From Climacteris rufus (Eukaryota > Chordata > Aves > Passeriformes > Climacteridae): a stretch of DNA of 64,000 nt. The position numbers and the translations under genes were made by a program. The notes beneath the pieces were generated by a model that was given only the letters and a program-made list of their open reading frames with translations, was not told the DNA's origin and did not search any database. The stretch spans positions 38,353 through 102,352 of the forward strand of contig VZRZ01008593.1 of the NCBI GenBank assembly GCA_013398175.1. Direction: 5' to 3'. This document shows positions 1 to 12,500 of this stretch, piece after piece; position 1 is the stretch's first letter, and every line of letters starts with the position of its first letter.

Positions 1-55
1 AAAAATTAATTTAAAAAACAGTCAAAATCATTAAAGAGCTAAATTCAGTGCATAG
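1..55. other. Sequence 3' of the last candidate polyadenylation signal
   Basis: Short AT-rich flank downstream of the third AATAAA of EFL1. No coding or repeat signal is seen. Confidence 0.4.
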
Positions 56-405
56 TTTATTTGCAATATGCTAGCTAACCAGCTCTAACTGTAACTACAT
101 GTGATAAATCAGAAAGAAACAAATTAAATTAGGAGTTCCTAATCCTTATGACAGGACGTTCAATAGGGCATTAAATTTTAAAAATTGAGACCAATTGCAA
201 TGAATACGCCTCTATTTTATTTCAATAAATAAACTATTTTCTCTGTACAAAAGTTGGAAAGGCTTAAGTTTATTAAAACAGAAGCCACAGACAAAGCATG
301 TAAGAAAAATGGTATCAAAGAACAAAGTCCAGATGAAACTTTGAATCTGCTGCATATAAAATAATCCACCCAAACGGAGTCAGGAGAGAAAGGAGGTAGG
401 CACAG
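56..405 (-). other. EFL1: EFL1 3' UTR and polyadenylation signals
   Basis: AT-rich sequence downstream of the TAG. Read on the minus strand it holds canonical AATAAA hexamers at 274-269, 221-216 and 61-56. The second lies about 185 nt after the stop, and cleavage 10-30 nt beyond it would give a short 3' UTR. The third would give a UTR of roughly 350-370 nt. Which site is used cannot be decided from the sequence. Confidence 0.6.
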
Positions 406-594
406 CTACTTATTTCTACTGAGAGTTCTTTGCTTCTCAGCGTGCTCCACTATTTTTTCTTCCACATAGAGCCCCTTTCTCTTTCTCACTGCATTCATGT
501 ACTTGCGGGCCTGGTTCTCCGAGTCTGCCTTCTCCCCAAAGTGCAGATACTCCTCCTCCGTCGTGGGCACCCAGAACGGGTCACTCGAGATGAT
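406..594 (-). CDS. EFL1: EFL1 terminal coding exon 19 (residues 1077-1138 and stop)
   Basis: The exon encodes IISSDPFWVPTTEEEYLHFG, then EKADSENQARKYMNAVRKRK, then GLYVEEKIVEHAEKQRTLSR, NK and TAG (408-406). The DPFWVPTT segment matches the EF2 C-terminal DPF; the basic tail RKRKGLYVEEKIVEHAEKQRT matches the conserved EFL1/EF2 RKRKGL end. The acceptor is TTTTCTAG|ATCATC. The exon is GC-richer than its surroundings. Confidence 0.96.
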   Translation of the reverse strand: MISSDPFWVPTTEEEYLHFGEKADSENQARKYMNAVRKRKGLYVEEKIVEHAEKQRTLSRNK

Positions 595-3500
595 CTAGAA
601 AAGAACACACACACACAAATAAAGTACTGCAAAACTTTAGCAGCAGATCTCAGGAATCAGTTGTTGAAGCAGAGAAATGGAAGTAGAGCAGATCAAGTTT
701 GCTGTAGAGAGTGCAATTAGCTCCTGAAACAGGAAACAAGAGTAAAGACGCACTATGTAGCATTTGCCCTAAGAAGCCCACAATAACTTTTCAAACTTAC
801 TTGCAATTATCTGCATAGAAGTTTTTCTTAAAAGCAATTTTAATTGCCTGTCAGCAAACAGTGCCAAGTAACACACAGAAAATTCTCAATTTTCAAGAAG
901 GAACCCCTTATTTAGAATACTAACTCACTGAAATTTTATTAGAATTTATCAGAATTGAAGATTTCTGCTCAGTTCTGTGCTCTGTGTTTTCCAGTCCCAA
1001 TCCCGAGTTGGGCAGATGGCTTATGGTTTAAAAAAATCACTGTTTCTTGTTCTCACATATTTAGCAGAGCTGTTCTTACAGCTTATTAGCCCTCCTCTAG
1101 AACAGATTTTAGATCTAACAAGATCAGAGAATAACTGGACATGCCTTTATCCCCAGTTCATCCTATAGACCCCACACTTCTAGGACTACCATAGAGGGTA
1201 TTACAAAGAACCCTAACAGGAAGACTAGGAAGGAATGGAATTGACCATATTATATTAGACAGGTTCTACTGAACATTTCAAAAAGACTTCATTTATTTGA
1301 CTGCAGACTTCCTCACAAGATGCAGTTACAGGTAATATATTTTTACTAAAAAACTCAAAGGTTTTTTATTAACACCTTTTGTATCCATTTCTTAAACAAA
1401 ATCCTCATGGAAAAAGGAGTACAGACAAGTATTAGTTACTGCCAGAATCATGACAGTTATAACAACTGAGCATATTACTCTACGATAATTTCTGACATAT
1501 CAGCACTAGCACTAATAACTGAAAAGAACAAAATTTCTTAATTTACCAATTTCAGCTTAATGTTATAAACCTTTTGTACTGTTACAAGCTTTTTCTTCTG
1601 ACAAATCCTTTCAATTCCCATATGATACTTCAACCTCAGCAAAGTTTCCTAAAGCTGAAGTTACACAAACTAGCAAGAGGAATTATAAAGCGATGACTTA
1701 AGATGGACAATTTTGCCCAGAAACATCAACAATTGTGAAGTCTGAATTTAATACCTCATCTTAAATAAATCCTAACACAACCAAACAACTTACACTTTAT
1801 GGGGAGCTAGGAGAATGACTATGGCAGTCTAGTTTGTATTAGGCAACACTGTAGGTTCAATCTTGCAAAAATGGTATGTGAAGCTAAACCAACAAAAACA
1901 GTTCTCATTTGCTGCAGTTAAGCATATACACAGTCTTGTTAAATTAAGTGGGTATTACTCGTGCTGAAAGTGACAGCCAATCTCAATTATTTACATGGGA
2001 AAAGGGTTGGCTGGCTGAAAACCAAAAGCAGAACTCAGAAATAAACAGTATGAAATTCAGCTTTCCAAATTTTCCTATGTTTATTTTTACCATGAACGTA
2101 AGGATTGTCTCACCATAGAAGAATCTGCCTGAGTCATACCCACTCTCATGTCTTGCACAGGGCCTTATAATCGATGCCTAGAAACTTACAGGTGATTCCT
2201 TGACAGCTTACACTAATAAAAAAACAATGGTCCCCACTCTTTGAGAGTTTTAAAGTTTTACCATCATGTTATGCACTAGAAATACAGAAAAAGGAAGTGA
2301 AGATTGCATGTTGACTTGATGAAGTTGTAGTGATGCTCATCCTGAACATCTTAATGATGCAAAGCTACCAGGGACTTCCTCTTTCATGATCCTTCTAAAG
2401 AGCTGAACAAACAAAAATTTCGAAGTCCAAGAACACATGAAGAAGAAAAGGTGATTAATGCTGAATGGATTTGCTTCAGACTGTACTACTGAGGGAGGTT
2501 ATACAGCTACAAACTGATAACTTAAAGATTTCCCATCCCCTTTGATGACATTTTTTTTTTCCATTGGCAAGAAATGTAACACCCAGAAATTATGCCCGGA
2601 GAGAAGCAGTGAGACAGCAGTTCTTGAAGAATGAATACAACAGAGGAGTCCAAAAGTATACAAAATTGAACTTACATCTATCTAACCTGTAAATATTTAG
2701 ATACTGTAGTGATGGATGCTTAAGAAAATCCCCAGGTTTGACAGACTGGCTATTTCAATAATTGATGAAAGACCTGCTCTACTAAAATTTTGCACTGGAT
2801 ATTTCTTGCACTGACAATAATTCTTTATGCTTCCACAGGTCTCAGGCAAGTCAGCATAACCATAGGCTCAAAAGCATGTACTATTCAGTATTTATTAGCC
2901 AGCAAACAGGGCAGCACAGGGTTACAGAATCCTGAGTGAACCTTGTACTGTTACAAGATGCAGAGCAGAGTTGCAAAGAGGTTAATTAGGTTTCCAAAAA
3001 CTAACTCAGGAGCTAACTTTGCTTCTCAGCCTGCTTAAATAATTCAGCCACTACATTCTGCTTCTAGAGAAGGACCTGGTGGCATCAGAAAATCTCTGTT
3101 AGAGGACCACACCGACCTAAATGGTGCAGATGCACTACAGAAGATGAATTACCAGCACGTGTGTTACCACAGTGTGGCAAGTAATGAGAAAGAGGAAGCC
3201 AGATCTGCTGAGTCAGCTGGAACCCAGGGCATCATCTGTGCATCCCCTGAGGAGGTCAGTGTGACCCTAATATGACCACACACAGGTGTTACTGACACAG
3301 TGACACACACACACAAAAAAAGGGAAGTTTTTCTGAAAGTTCTGATGCTGTGGGTGAAGGTGAAACACAAACTAGATTGTTCCTCTTTATTCACATCATA
3401 TTAATGAATCAAAGCAAATCCTTCTAGCAGGTGGCATCCATCATTCCCCATGCTCTGTTAATACAGTGCAAGCAAGCAAAAGGAAAACACTCCCAAAGCA

Positions 3501-6500
3501 TCGTCATCAATTTCCTTACAATAGGAACTGTCAGAATGGTGGGTCTGGGTTTCCCAGAATCAGAGCTAAGAAGCTTTTTAGGTCTTGAGCTATTGTTTGT
3601 ACTCATGGGAACCACACAGGGATGGTTCTGGAATTTGTAACAGAAATTGAGGTTTTGTCTGGATAAAGCCCTACATGATTAATTAGATTCTAAATGGACC
3701 GTTCCTTCTGGAATATGATATAGTTATTTCACCGAGGGTATTTACTGTGGATCCTGAAGTTCCTCAGGATCAAAGCAGAAAAGACACCCAGAAACATTAT
3801 TTATTCTATGTTGCATGTCACTTCTAATTTAAAATTATTTAAATGTTTCCATATATTAATTTTCAGTAAACAACTAAAACATATGGCCTAAGACTCCTTT
3901 TAAACCCAGAAATGTGAGAGCATCTTAACAATGCTTTTTCAAAAAGTTACAATCCTGAACAAAAACTTCAATCAAAAGAGAACTGGACATTCCAAATAAT
4001 ATGCCTTCCACAGATGAAAAATCTGTGACTCAAGCAATTCAGTTAACCTTCTGTCAAAAGTCTTTAGTCTGCCTGTTTCTCTGCCTGTGTGTTGTGTGTG
4101 GCTGGGAACCACTGAGCAGCAGGAACAAGAAAATCACCACAGCCAAACCTTATAGTCCAAGTATAACAGGCAAAAGATTTCAAGAGGCACCAATATCAGG
4201 AGCAAGACTCAGTAAAAATTACAAAAAAGTAATACATAATGGTATTGTTAGCATTATGGTAAAGAATATTTTAAAATATCACCATACTGTGTTTAATAAC
4301 TAGAAAATTCAGCATACTTCTTCTTCAGGAATTTTTCTAGGACTAGGGAATTTTTCTTTGTAACAGCTTGAACCAGCCACCGGCCTATGCTTATTTATTA
4401 CTCAACACCAAAATAATCTGACAGGGACAACATGAGCATGAACTGCAAACAGCCCAGCACACACATGATAACTCCTCCACGTGTACAAAACAAAGTGCTT
4501 CCTCCTGAATACAACCAAGTATTTCTATACCACATCTACAAGGCTCTTCTGAAAACCATTTCTTTTAAAAAGTGAACTACAAATGAAGATCTGTGCAGTG
4601 GATCATTGGACCAGCATTTACTCTGTTAGAGAACAAGTATTTTCTCTAAATGCAGCCATATAAAATGCAACACAGGAAAACGAATTAATGCACAGCAGCT
4701 GACGCAATTCTTAAATCTGTTATTGCAAACACAATGCCTACATGATGGAAATGCTCCTATTAAATGAACATTTAAATTAAGAAATATTCTACATTACTCT
4801 TCATTGATTTACTTCCTAAAAGTCTTGGGTGATATAATTTGTTTAAAGTACGACTATAAGCAAGCCAGTAGAATTCCATTATACTTATAAGAAAAAAAAC
4901 AAAGCAGTCAAATACATGAAGTGTGTCCCATTGCTCACTGAAGAACTACAAGCCCACTCTAGGAATAAATAAAACACTGTTTATAATGTAGTCATCTGGG
5001 ATTAGGTATTTCAAAAGAAGAGAATGAATTACTTCAAATATTGTAAGTGAAGGATATTCTTGAGAAAAAGAATTCATTCTAAAGTAAGATGTTTCATTAA
5101 ATATAACAACTATTCAAACCATCACACCCAAACAATGAAGTCTCCTAAGACTTCTTTAGTAAGAACATGCAGAGTAGCACAGGCAAAACAGATGTTACTT
5201 TCTTTTAGCCTAACAACTGCACATTAATTATTCAAGCTATAAATGCTTGTATCTTTATCAGAGACATAATCTGAATACCTGTAAGAATTAATCAATAAAA
5301 ATAGAAATGCTGTGAGCATACTATGTTAATACTGAAAGATGACAGAGTGTACTAATTCTGCAAATGATTATGTAAGCTAATCAAGCTTTTCAATAAGACA
5401 TGACTTAGAGCAGATCACTTGCAATTCAAGAGGACTTGGAATTTTAAGCCTTAATTTGAGGATGATTTATTATATGCATTTCAGTGTCACCCAGATGGCT
5501 CCAATAGTGATCCTGGTCCCATTGTCTAGTGTATTTCACAAAATGATGGTACAAAACAGTTTCTGCCTAAGGCAGCCTAATTATGCAAAACAAGGTTGAG
5601 AGAAGCATCAAAAGCAAAGAGAAGGGATCTGCCTAGTTCATACAAAAGGTCAGGCAGATTTGGGAACACAGCCATGTTCCTAGTAGCATTTCCCCTACTG
5701 GTCCTTACTGCCTGATGAAGACAGGAAATTTCTTTTGAGCCAAATATCATCAATGTGGAAAATGCTTTAGTTGGACCATGAATAGAAAGAGCAGTCTTAC
5801 ACTGTCTGATGGAGATTTTAAGACCAGCATGCAACATCATGGCCTTTGTGAACTGCTTAATAAGAAATCCCAAGAAACACTAAATTCAGTGTGACTGGGC
5901 ACTACCACCAGCAGCTGTCAGCACGCCAGGAAAAACATTATGCCAGTTCTTTTGTCTGTTAAAAAAAAATCAATTAAAAAACCCAAGAGAACTGTTATAC
6001 AAAATTTCAAAAATACAGGCTTCAGTGTGTCGGAATTCTTTCTACCTTTGAAAACTTGATGGCAGAAAGATATTTCAAGAGCATTCACAGTTCAAGTGGT
6101 GTCCATCACCTAGTAATGACAATGACATAGACACAGACTATGCAACTTAAAATGGTACAGCTGACATGCCTGTCTGAGATGTCTGAAGTGGCCCTGAGAA
6201 ACAAAAAGTTTTAGGGTAACCACAGTTTTAGGTAAAATAGCAGAAGCTTGCAGAGGTTGATGTAAATAGTTACCTGCTGTTTTTCAAGAAAACTTTATGT
6301 AATATGCTGGGTAATTTTGTAGAAGTGCTTCTGCACTGAGCACAGCCAAATGCAAGGCCAATTGGATACTGGCAGTGTGCTTCCAGAACACAGGGAAAGT
6401 AGGGTATTCTACATGAATGTATTGGGTGTGTAGATACTTCTGAATGCTCTTTTTACTTGCAGGGTACCTCATAATTCAGAGCTACCATTCACAATATATA

Positions 6501-9454
6501 ATGGGGACTGGTTAGATCCAAGAACTCCTCTTCCAAGAAATATTGTAACAATGAACATTTACACAGTTCGTTATAAAATAAACTTGTTCAAGTTTATTTT
6601 GGCTTAGGAGCATCACCCTTGTTTGTGTCTCAAAAACAGTGACAGCTAAGCTTTAGCCTCAACTTCAGTCAGTAGCTGCAAACAGGAATTTGGTAATTGG
6701 AAATAAAAAATGTGTGGCTCTACTGTTGCATTTTTTCCTATTACTTAAGAAATATGTATTGAGAAAGAGAATTAAAGCCACACCCCTACCACTTTTATTT
6801 ACTTTTTCAAGTAGCTTCAGATGTCCTTGCCAAAACACCAGGCTTTTCATACTTGAAAGGTTCCACATTACTCCTAGAATTCATTCATGTGCCTAAACTG
6901 TCACTAGTGCAATAATGTATGTAAAGTTACAGTTCAAACCTAGAATAGATTCTCTCTCATTACATCAGCCTGCTTCCTGTTTAATGCAAGCCTAACAATC
7001 TCATCCAGCAACTTCTATATTAAGCCCCATCTTCCAAGCTGTAAAATGACTTACAATTTGAAAGGCCTGAATTAAAATTCAGAATATAAAACTTCCACAT
7101 CCAGAAGTCTCACATTCCTAGCAATCATTACACACAGCCCTTCTCTTACCTTTCTCCAGAGCCCTGGAGCACGTTCTAGGCACTAGTCTAGGCATTATCC
7201 CTTAGAAGGGATAATGAAAAAAAATCCTGATTAAATGTGTTTACAGTTCACTCATGCCCCCTCAAGAATAAAATGTGTCTAATAGCCAATCTTCATGTAA
7301 TTTAAAAGATGTGAATTAACAGGAATACTATAAATTTCACAACTTTACAACTAGTAGATGTCTTCAACAATTCTTGCTGAAAATTCAATCAGCATCTGAA
7401 TAGGCCCACATGCATTTTTTTTTCCCTTGTAACACAAATTTTCAAATTGGGATTAGAGTTCCATTATTCTAAGGATTGTGCAATCACAAATACCTTCTTG
7501 TCCAAAAACCTTATGATCAAGATACAATGACATGACTGAATAAAAGATTTAACTGCAAAGAATTGAGAACAAAGGAAACAGGCTCAAACAAAAACATACA
7601 TTAACTGAAGGTGTATTATTAATGCAAGGATTAAAAAAAAATTACAACTACTTCATAATTACCCCAAAGTTAAATATTTTAAACTAGCAATTTAATAAAG
7701 AAGTTTATATTGAAATCTAAGAATTTATTGCCAAGTAAACTCAACATACCTAATATTTACCTAAATTATAAAATTTATTTATTTAAGCTGGGACTAAACT
7801 GAAAGCTCCCACTAATGGTTATTTGGTGCTGTCCTTTACAGGCAGGAATAAATTGCATAAGCATGCCAGAAGAAATTAATAAAAAAGGAGTATCTGACAA
7901 GACAGACCTCGATATATGACTTGCTGCATCCCTTGGGGCTGGAGCAATCTGAACTACACAAAATACATTCATTAACTGAAGAAAAAAAAGGCAGTATCAT
8001 TTCCACAGAGACCAAAACTGCTTCATTTAAATGTAGGCTCTATCATTGACCTTCCTGTGTTTAGAGTCTACAAATCATGTTAATGAAATATAATAAAAGA
8101 GTGAACTCAAACCTCAATTCTTTAAACATACCCTATGCATGCAATTTCCATGAGATTAAGTGTTTACAAGTTTAAAAATCCCCAAAACTGTCTATTTAAC
8201 TTTGTATAAAATGGGGTTAACAACACATTAGAAGGAATTTGTGTAGACAAATATATGTCCCAGGTACTCAGCTAATGAGCTGAGCACACTGAGAAAACAC
8301 CACTAACAGAGTTCATTCCAAATGTCATGGAAGGGTTTGGAGAGCACACAATTAAAGAGCAGCCACACACTTGGTCACATAGGAAATGCAGAGTAAAGCC
8401 AAGTAGCTGCTGCACTTTCTTCCCAGTTTTAACGCTAAGGAAACGGTAGTTTAACATTACACAGAGTTCACATTGTCTTATCTTACACAATGATACATTA
8501 AATAATAGGAATTCAAATAAAATGCTGGTGTTTATCATGTGTATGCATAGTCCATCATAATTCATCAGTAAGGGGGCAATGTCAAAGTCATGCCTAATAC
8601 CTGATGAAATTTTGTGCAGAATACAAAGAGAAGAGGAAACAGGAGCTGAGACACAAACCATTTCTTGTGGCTTCTCTGTCATGCTACCACTAGAGATTCT
8701 GAAAATTGTATTTATTCAGCAATTCTGTTGATGATGTGAGAGTAACATGCAATCCCCTTCTGCCATCACTGCACAGAGACAACATTAGTAGTAGCTTAGT
8801 AAAAGGCTTATTTTATCACAAAAATATGTGAGCATGGCTTTCATGCAGACAAAAACCCCAACCCTGCCCCACTGACAGATTTCCCAGGTGGAAAGGTGGC
8901 TGGCTTACACAACAGTTTTTCCTATTACCAATACATTGTAACATACTAGCTGCAATTATCATCTCTCCTAGGGGTCAGTTTTAGAAAAATGTTGCCTGTT
9001 GTTCAAATCTCTCTCTCCTATGAATATCTATAATTATGTGTGAACATTTTCTTATGTGAAATTCATAACATCTGAGAGTGAATGTACACCCAAGGTTTGG
9101 GGATAGAAGGGGAAGCCTGGGAGCCATTTTTGCTCAGTGCTGGAGCACAGTAGCTACAAATCCTAAAGAAACTGGCACAAAACCATGGTTAGATGGAAGT
9201 AACGTCCTGCTCACCACTACTCTGTTACAGCACTGATGTCAGAGGCCATTCAGACAAAAGACCAGTTTAGCCACAAAACCTCACCAGCTGCACTTCAGAG
9301 GCGAACATCCAGAACTGGCAAACTTGCTGTACACAGCAGTGCCAACACTCACTGGTGTGAGGTACCTATCTGTGTCTGGCTGAAACCACAATCCCTATAC
9401 TCAAAAAATGTAGTTTATCTATTTCTTGTGCGTACACCATCTATGGAGGCTTGT

Positions 9455-9507
<53 letters not shown>

Positions 9508-12500
9508 CTTTTGCAGCTCTGGTTTTCACTTCCATGGTTTTATGTGAAGTTAGACTTAGTAAGAAGATTAAAGGAATCAGTATTGAGGGAGGAGAGGTAA
9601 GCCTGCATTTACTAGCACCAGTAAGGTACCACTGCCAAGCAAGACATAATGTACTTTTCCAAGTGCACTGTTTCAAGTATTCTTTCAAATACTCTTCCTC
9701 ACTGTAGCACGTGGCCAGTTTAAAGAGGTCCTCCTTTTCCATTGCCATCCATAGAAAATTCCTGAGGCAGTAACAATTACTGAGAAAGAAATACTGTTAG
9801 TGGAGTATTTTGCAGATACTACCTATTAGGACAATTAGATGAAGAATCCACACCATGTGAAAAACTAGCACATACTTCAGAGGAACAGTGGCAAGCAGCC
9901 CATAGCTGGCAACTGCAGGGAGTGTCACTGACCTCAAAAATCTGCAGTTGGTTGTATTCAGACACTTGACATTTGAGGCGACAAAATAAATCAGAAGATG
10001 AAACAAACAAACAAACAAACAGACTTTTTCCAAAAGCCCATTTACAAAAGCTTCTATTGGTTTCTAACAACAAATAAAGGAACACCTGACTAAAACAAAC
10101 AAACAGAATCACAACCAAGCCCAGAAAAACCCAGACTTTATAGCTATTTCAAAAATTTAAGGTGAAAAGTTTATACCCACTGACTCTTGCCCTTGAACCC
10201 ATTTTTAGCTCCTTCAGTGCAGTTTTCTGAGGAACCCTATAATTCAGGTGTGTTTGTACTGAACAGGGAGCTCTGATTTACAGCTTTTTCTTTTTATCCT
10301 TTAAGATCTACTATCCACATCATAGGAAGAAATGACAGTGCACTCTCAGCTGATGACAATCCTTATCAGCTTTCCTACTTGGTATTTCCTTTACACCTTC
10401 ACATTCCACTCTTCATTTCTATAAGTCACTAAGATGACCAAAGGAAATGATTTTGAGGACAATTCTACTTACTATCAACAGAATTAATTTTGAAAGAAGG
10501 AAATCTATTTCATTTGCCTTTAAGCAAGAAAATAAATGACTTGGAATATGTATGGAAAAGTGCCTGCTAGACCTGAAGAGATTAACTTTCATGTGCATTA
10601 GATTTATTGATACATTTTCTGTTAGTGGTAGGTTGGGGCTGTTTTGTGGTTTTTCTTTTTTCCCAGTCCCCAGACAAGTTTACCAGAGAACTCATGAAAA
10701 AAAAGGCACATAAAATTCAGGAAAACACATTTATAAAGAATCATTTATGAAGGACTTAATTTCTACTGAAATAAAAAAAAAAAGTCCCATCTAAACAAAA
10801 TAGAAATACATTTCTGAACAGCATACATATAAAAAGCAATAATATAAGGCTACTTTTCCCCCTCTTTATGTCAAAAAGGAATTAATCAAATGTCTTGACC
10901 AAAACTTAACCTTTTCCGCTTATTATTCCAGTCTGCCACATCTACAGGAAATAGATCACCAAAACAGATGGAGTGAATAGATATTTTTACCTCCCAGTGG
11001 CTGAACACCAGCTGTGGACTGGCCAGGCCACTGGTTCTCTTCCTGATTTCATCAGCAAAACCAAAGCTCTCTGCTACTGGCAGCACAGCCTTAATAATAA
11101 ACACGTCCGTGCCCTCTTTCATCTCCTCTTGCAGCACTCTGCCTTCTCTTTTGGACAGCACAGCGTACACACGACCTGCAGAGACACAGCCTGCATCAGC
11201 TTACCAACGTATTTATAGTCTGCATCATAAAGAGAAATACATTAATATCTGTTCAGGAAGTTTCAGCTTTAAGTAAAATGTGTCACTTTTTTGGTTAAAA
11301 CTCTTTCTTGTAAGTCAATCAATTAAGTGGAGCCACTAAATTCAAACAACATATTCTGCCACACAATGTGCAGAACCATATGAGTAACACTTAATACATT
11401 ATTACTGCTGTATAAATCCATCTAGGTCCATTTTTACAATCATATGACTATTTTTAACAGGCACTTTGCCAGATTATGTGCCTAACTTTTTTTTTCTTAC
11501 AACCAAGTATTTGAGAATCATTACTAAGAAACATTACTTTGCTTCAGGAATTGTATCTCAGTACCATTAGAAATTTGTTTGGCTCACCATATTCCTACAT
11601 GGTCCATGTCCCAGATAGTGCAATGCTATTCTAATCACAGAAAATTAGTTTATCTGAAATACTACACACTTATTATGCTTAATGTGTTCTATTAGTTTGT
11701 TAATTAATTCAGTCTTAAGTTAGTCATGGATAATTTCAATTTTCTTTCCCAAATTAGTATTCAATTCATTGAAATACAATGTATATGTCATGAAAGTATC
11801 TGTGAAAATGCCCATGGTTTGACTTTATAGTAGGCATTAAGTTTTTAAAAGTTTTGCTAACTTATGAATCCACTGGGTATCAATGTATGGAATTCCAACA
11901 GGAAGAATGAAATTACAAAAGCCAGTGGTTTGCCACATGTCAACTGCCAAGCCTGACTGGACAGAAGGCCTGCTTTTCACTTCCCCTAATGAGGATGCAA
12001 TTTATTAGCTTAAGTTTCCACAATAAAAATTAAACCCATGAATTTGTAATGAACTAAGTGCATGTCCATGGCTATTACTATACAACTCACATTCAACAGA
12101 CTGGACTAATTTGCTTGCATGTCTGAATCCTAAATTACACTCATTAAAAAAACACAATTAAAAAAATATGCATTAGAAAGCATGTTTCCATTTGGGCTTA
12201 TGGCACAACTGATGAGCCAATGCATGTTCATCACCTCACTGTAAACAATCATGCTTTTTGGGCAGTGGGTATTTTGGAAAACAGCAATTTATACAGTGTT
12301 TTTGTGGTTTAAAAATTGGTATCCTGCTTATAGCTTGATGTAGAGATTTAGAAGTACTGTGCCAATGTGCTTCTGGAACAGTAACATGGAACAGTACAAA
12401 GTCCAGTTTTGAAAGGCATTCTTACAAGTTAGGAAAGAGTTTGAAATGCCAAAGCTCCATGACTCAGTAAGTTGTGTTTAAGGTAATGTGCCAATAGGTT

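Larger units (their letters stand above)
595..10990 (-). other. EFL1: EFL1 intron 18 (10,396 nt)
   Basis: Last intron, GT-AG. It contains the 51-nt T run (9457-9507), an (AAAC)5 microsatellite at 10,001-10,020 and a perfect 11-bp-arm hairpin at 7193-7216. Long open frames at 8272-8682 and 9419-9748 on the minus strand lack recognisable motifs. Otherwise it is unique AT-rich DNA. Confidence 0.88.

Noticed and set aside
430..720. 96-codon plus-strand frame over EFL1 exon 19
   Set aside because: It is the antisense shadow of the conserved terminal exon, which explains its openness.
8272..8682. 136-codon open frame on the minus strand in intron 18
   Set aside because: No recognisable domain, no strong start context and cysteine-rich chance composition. 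It is most simply a random frame in intron sequence.
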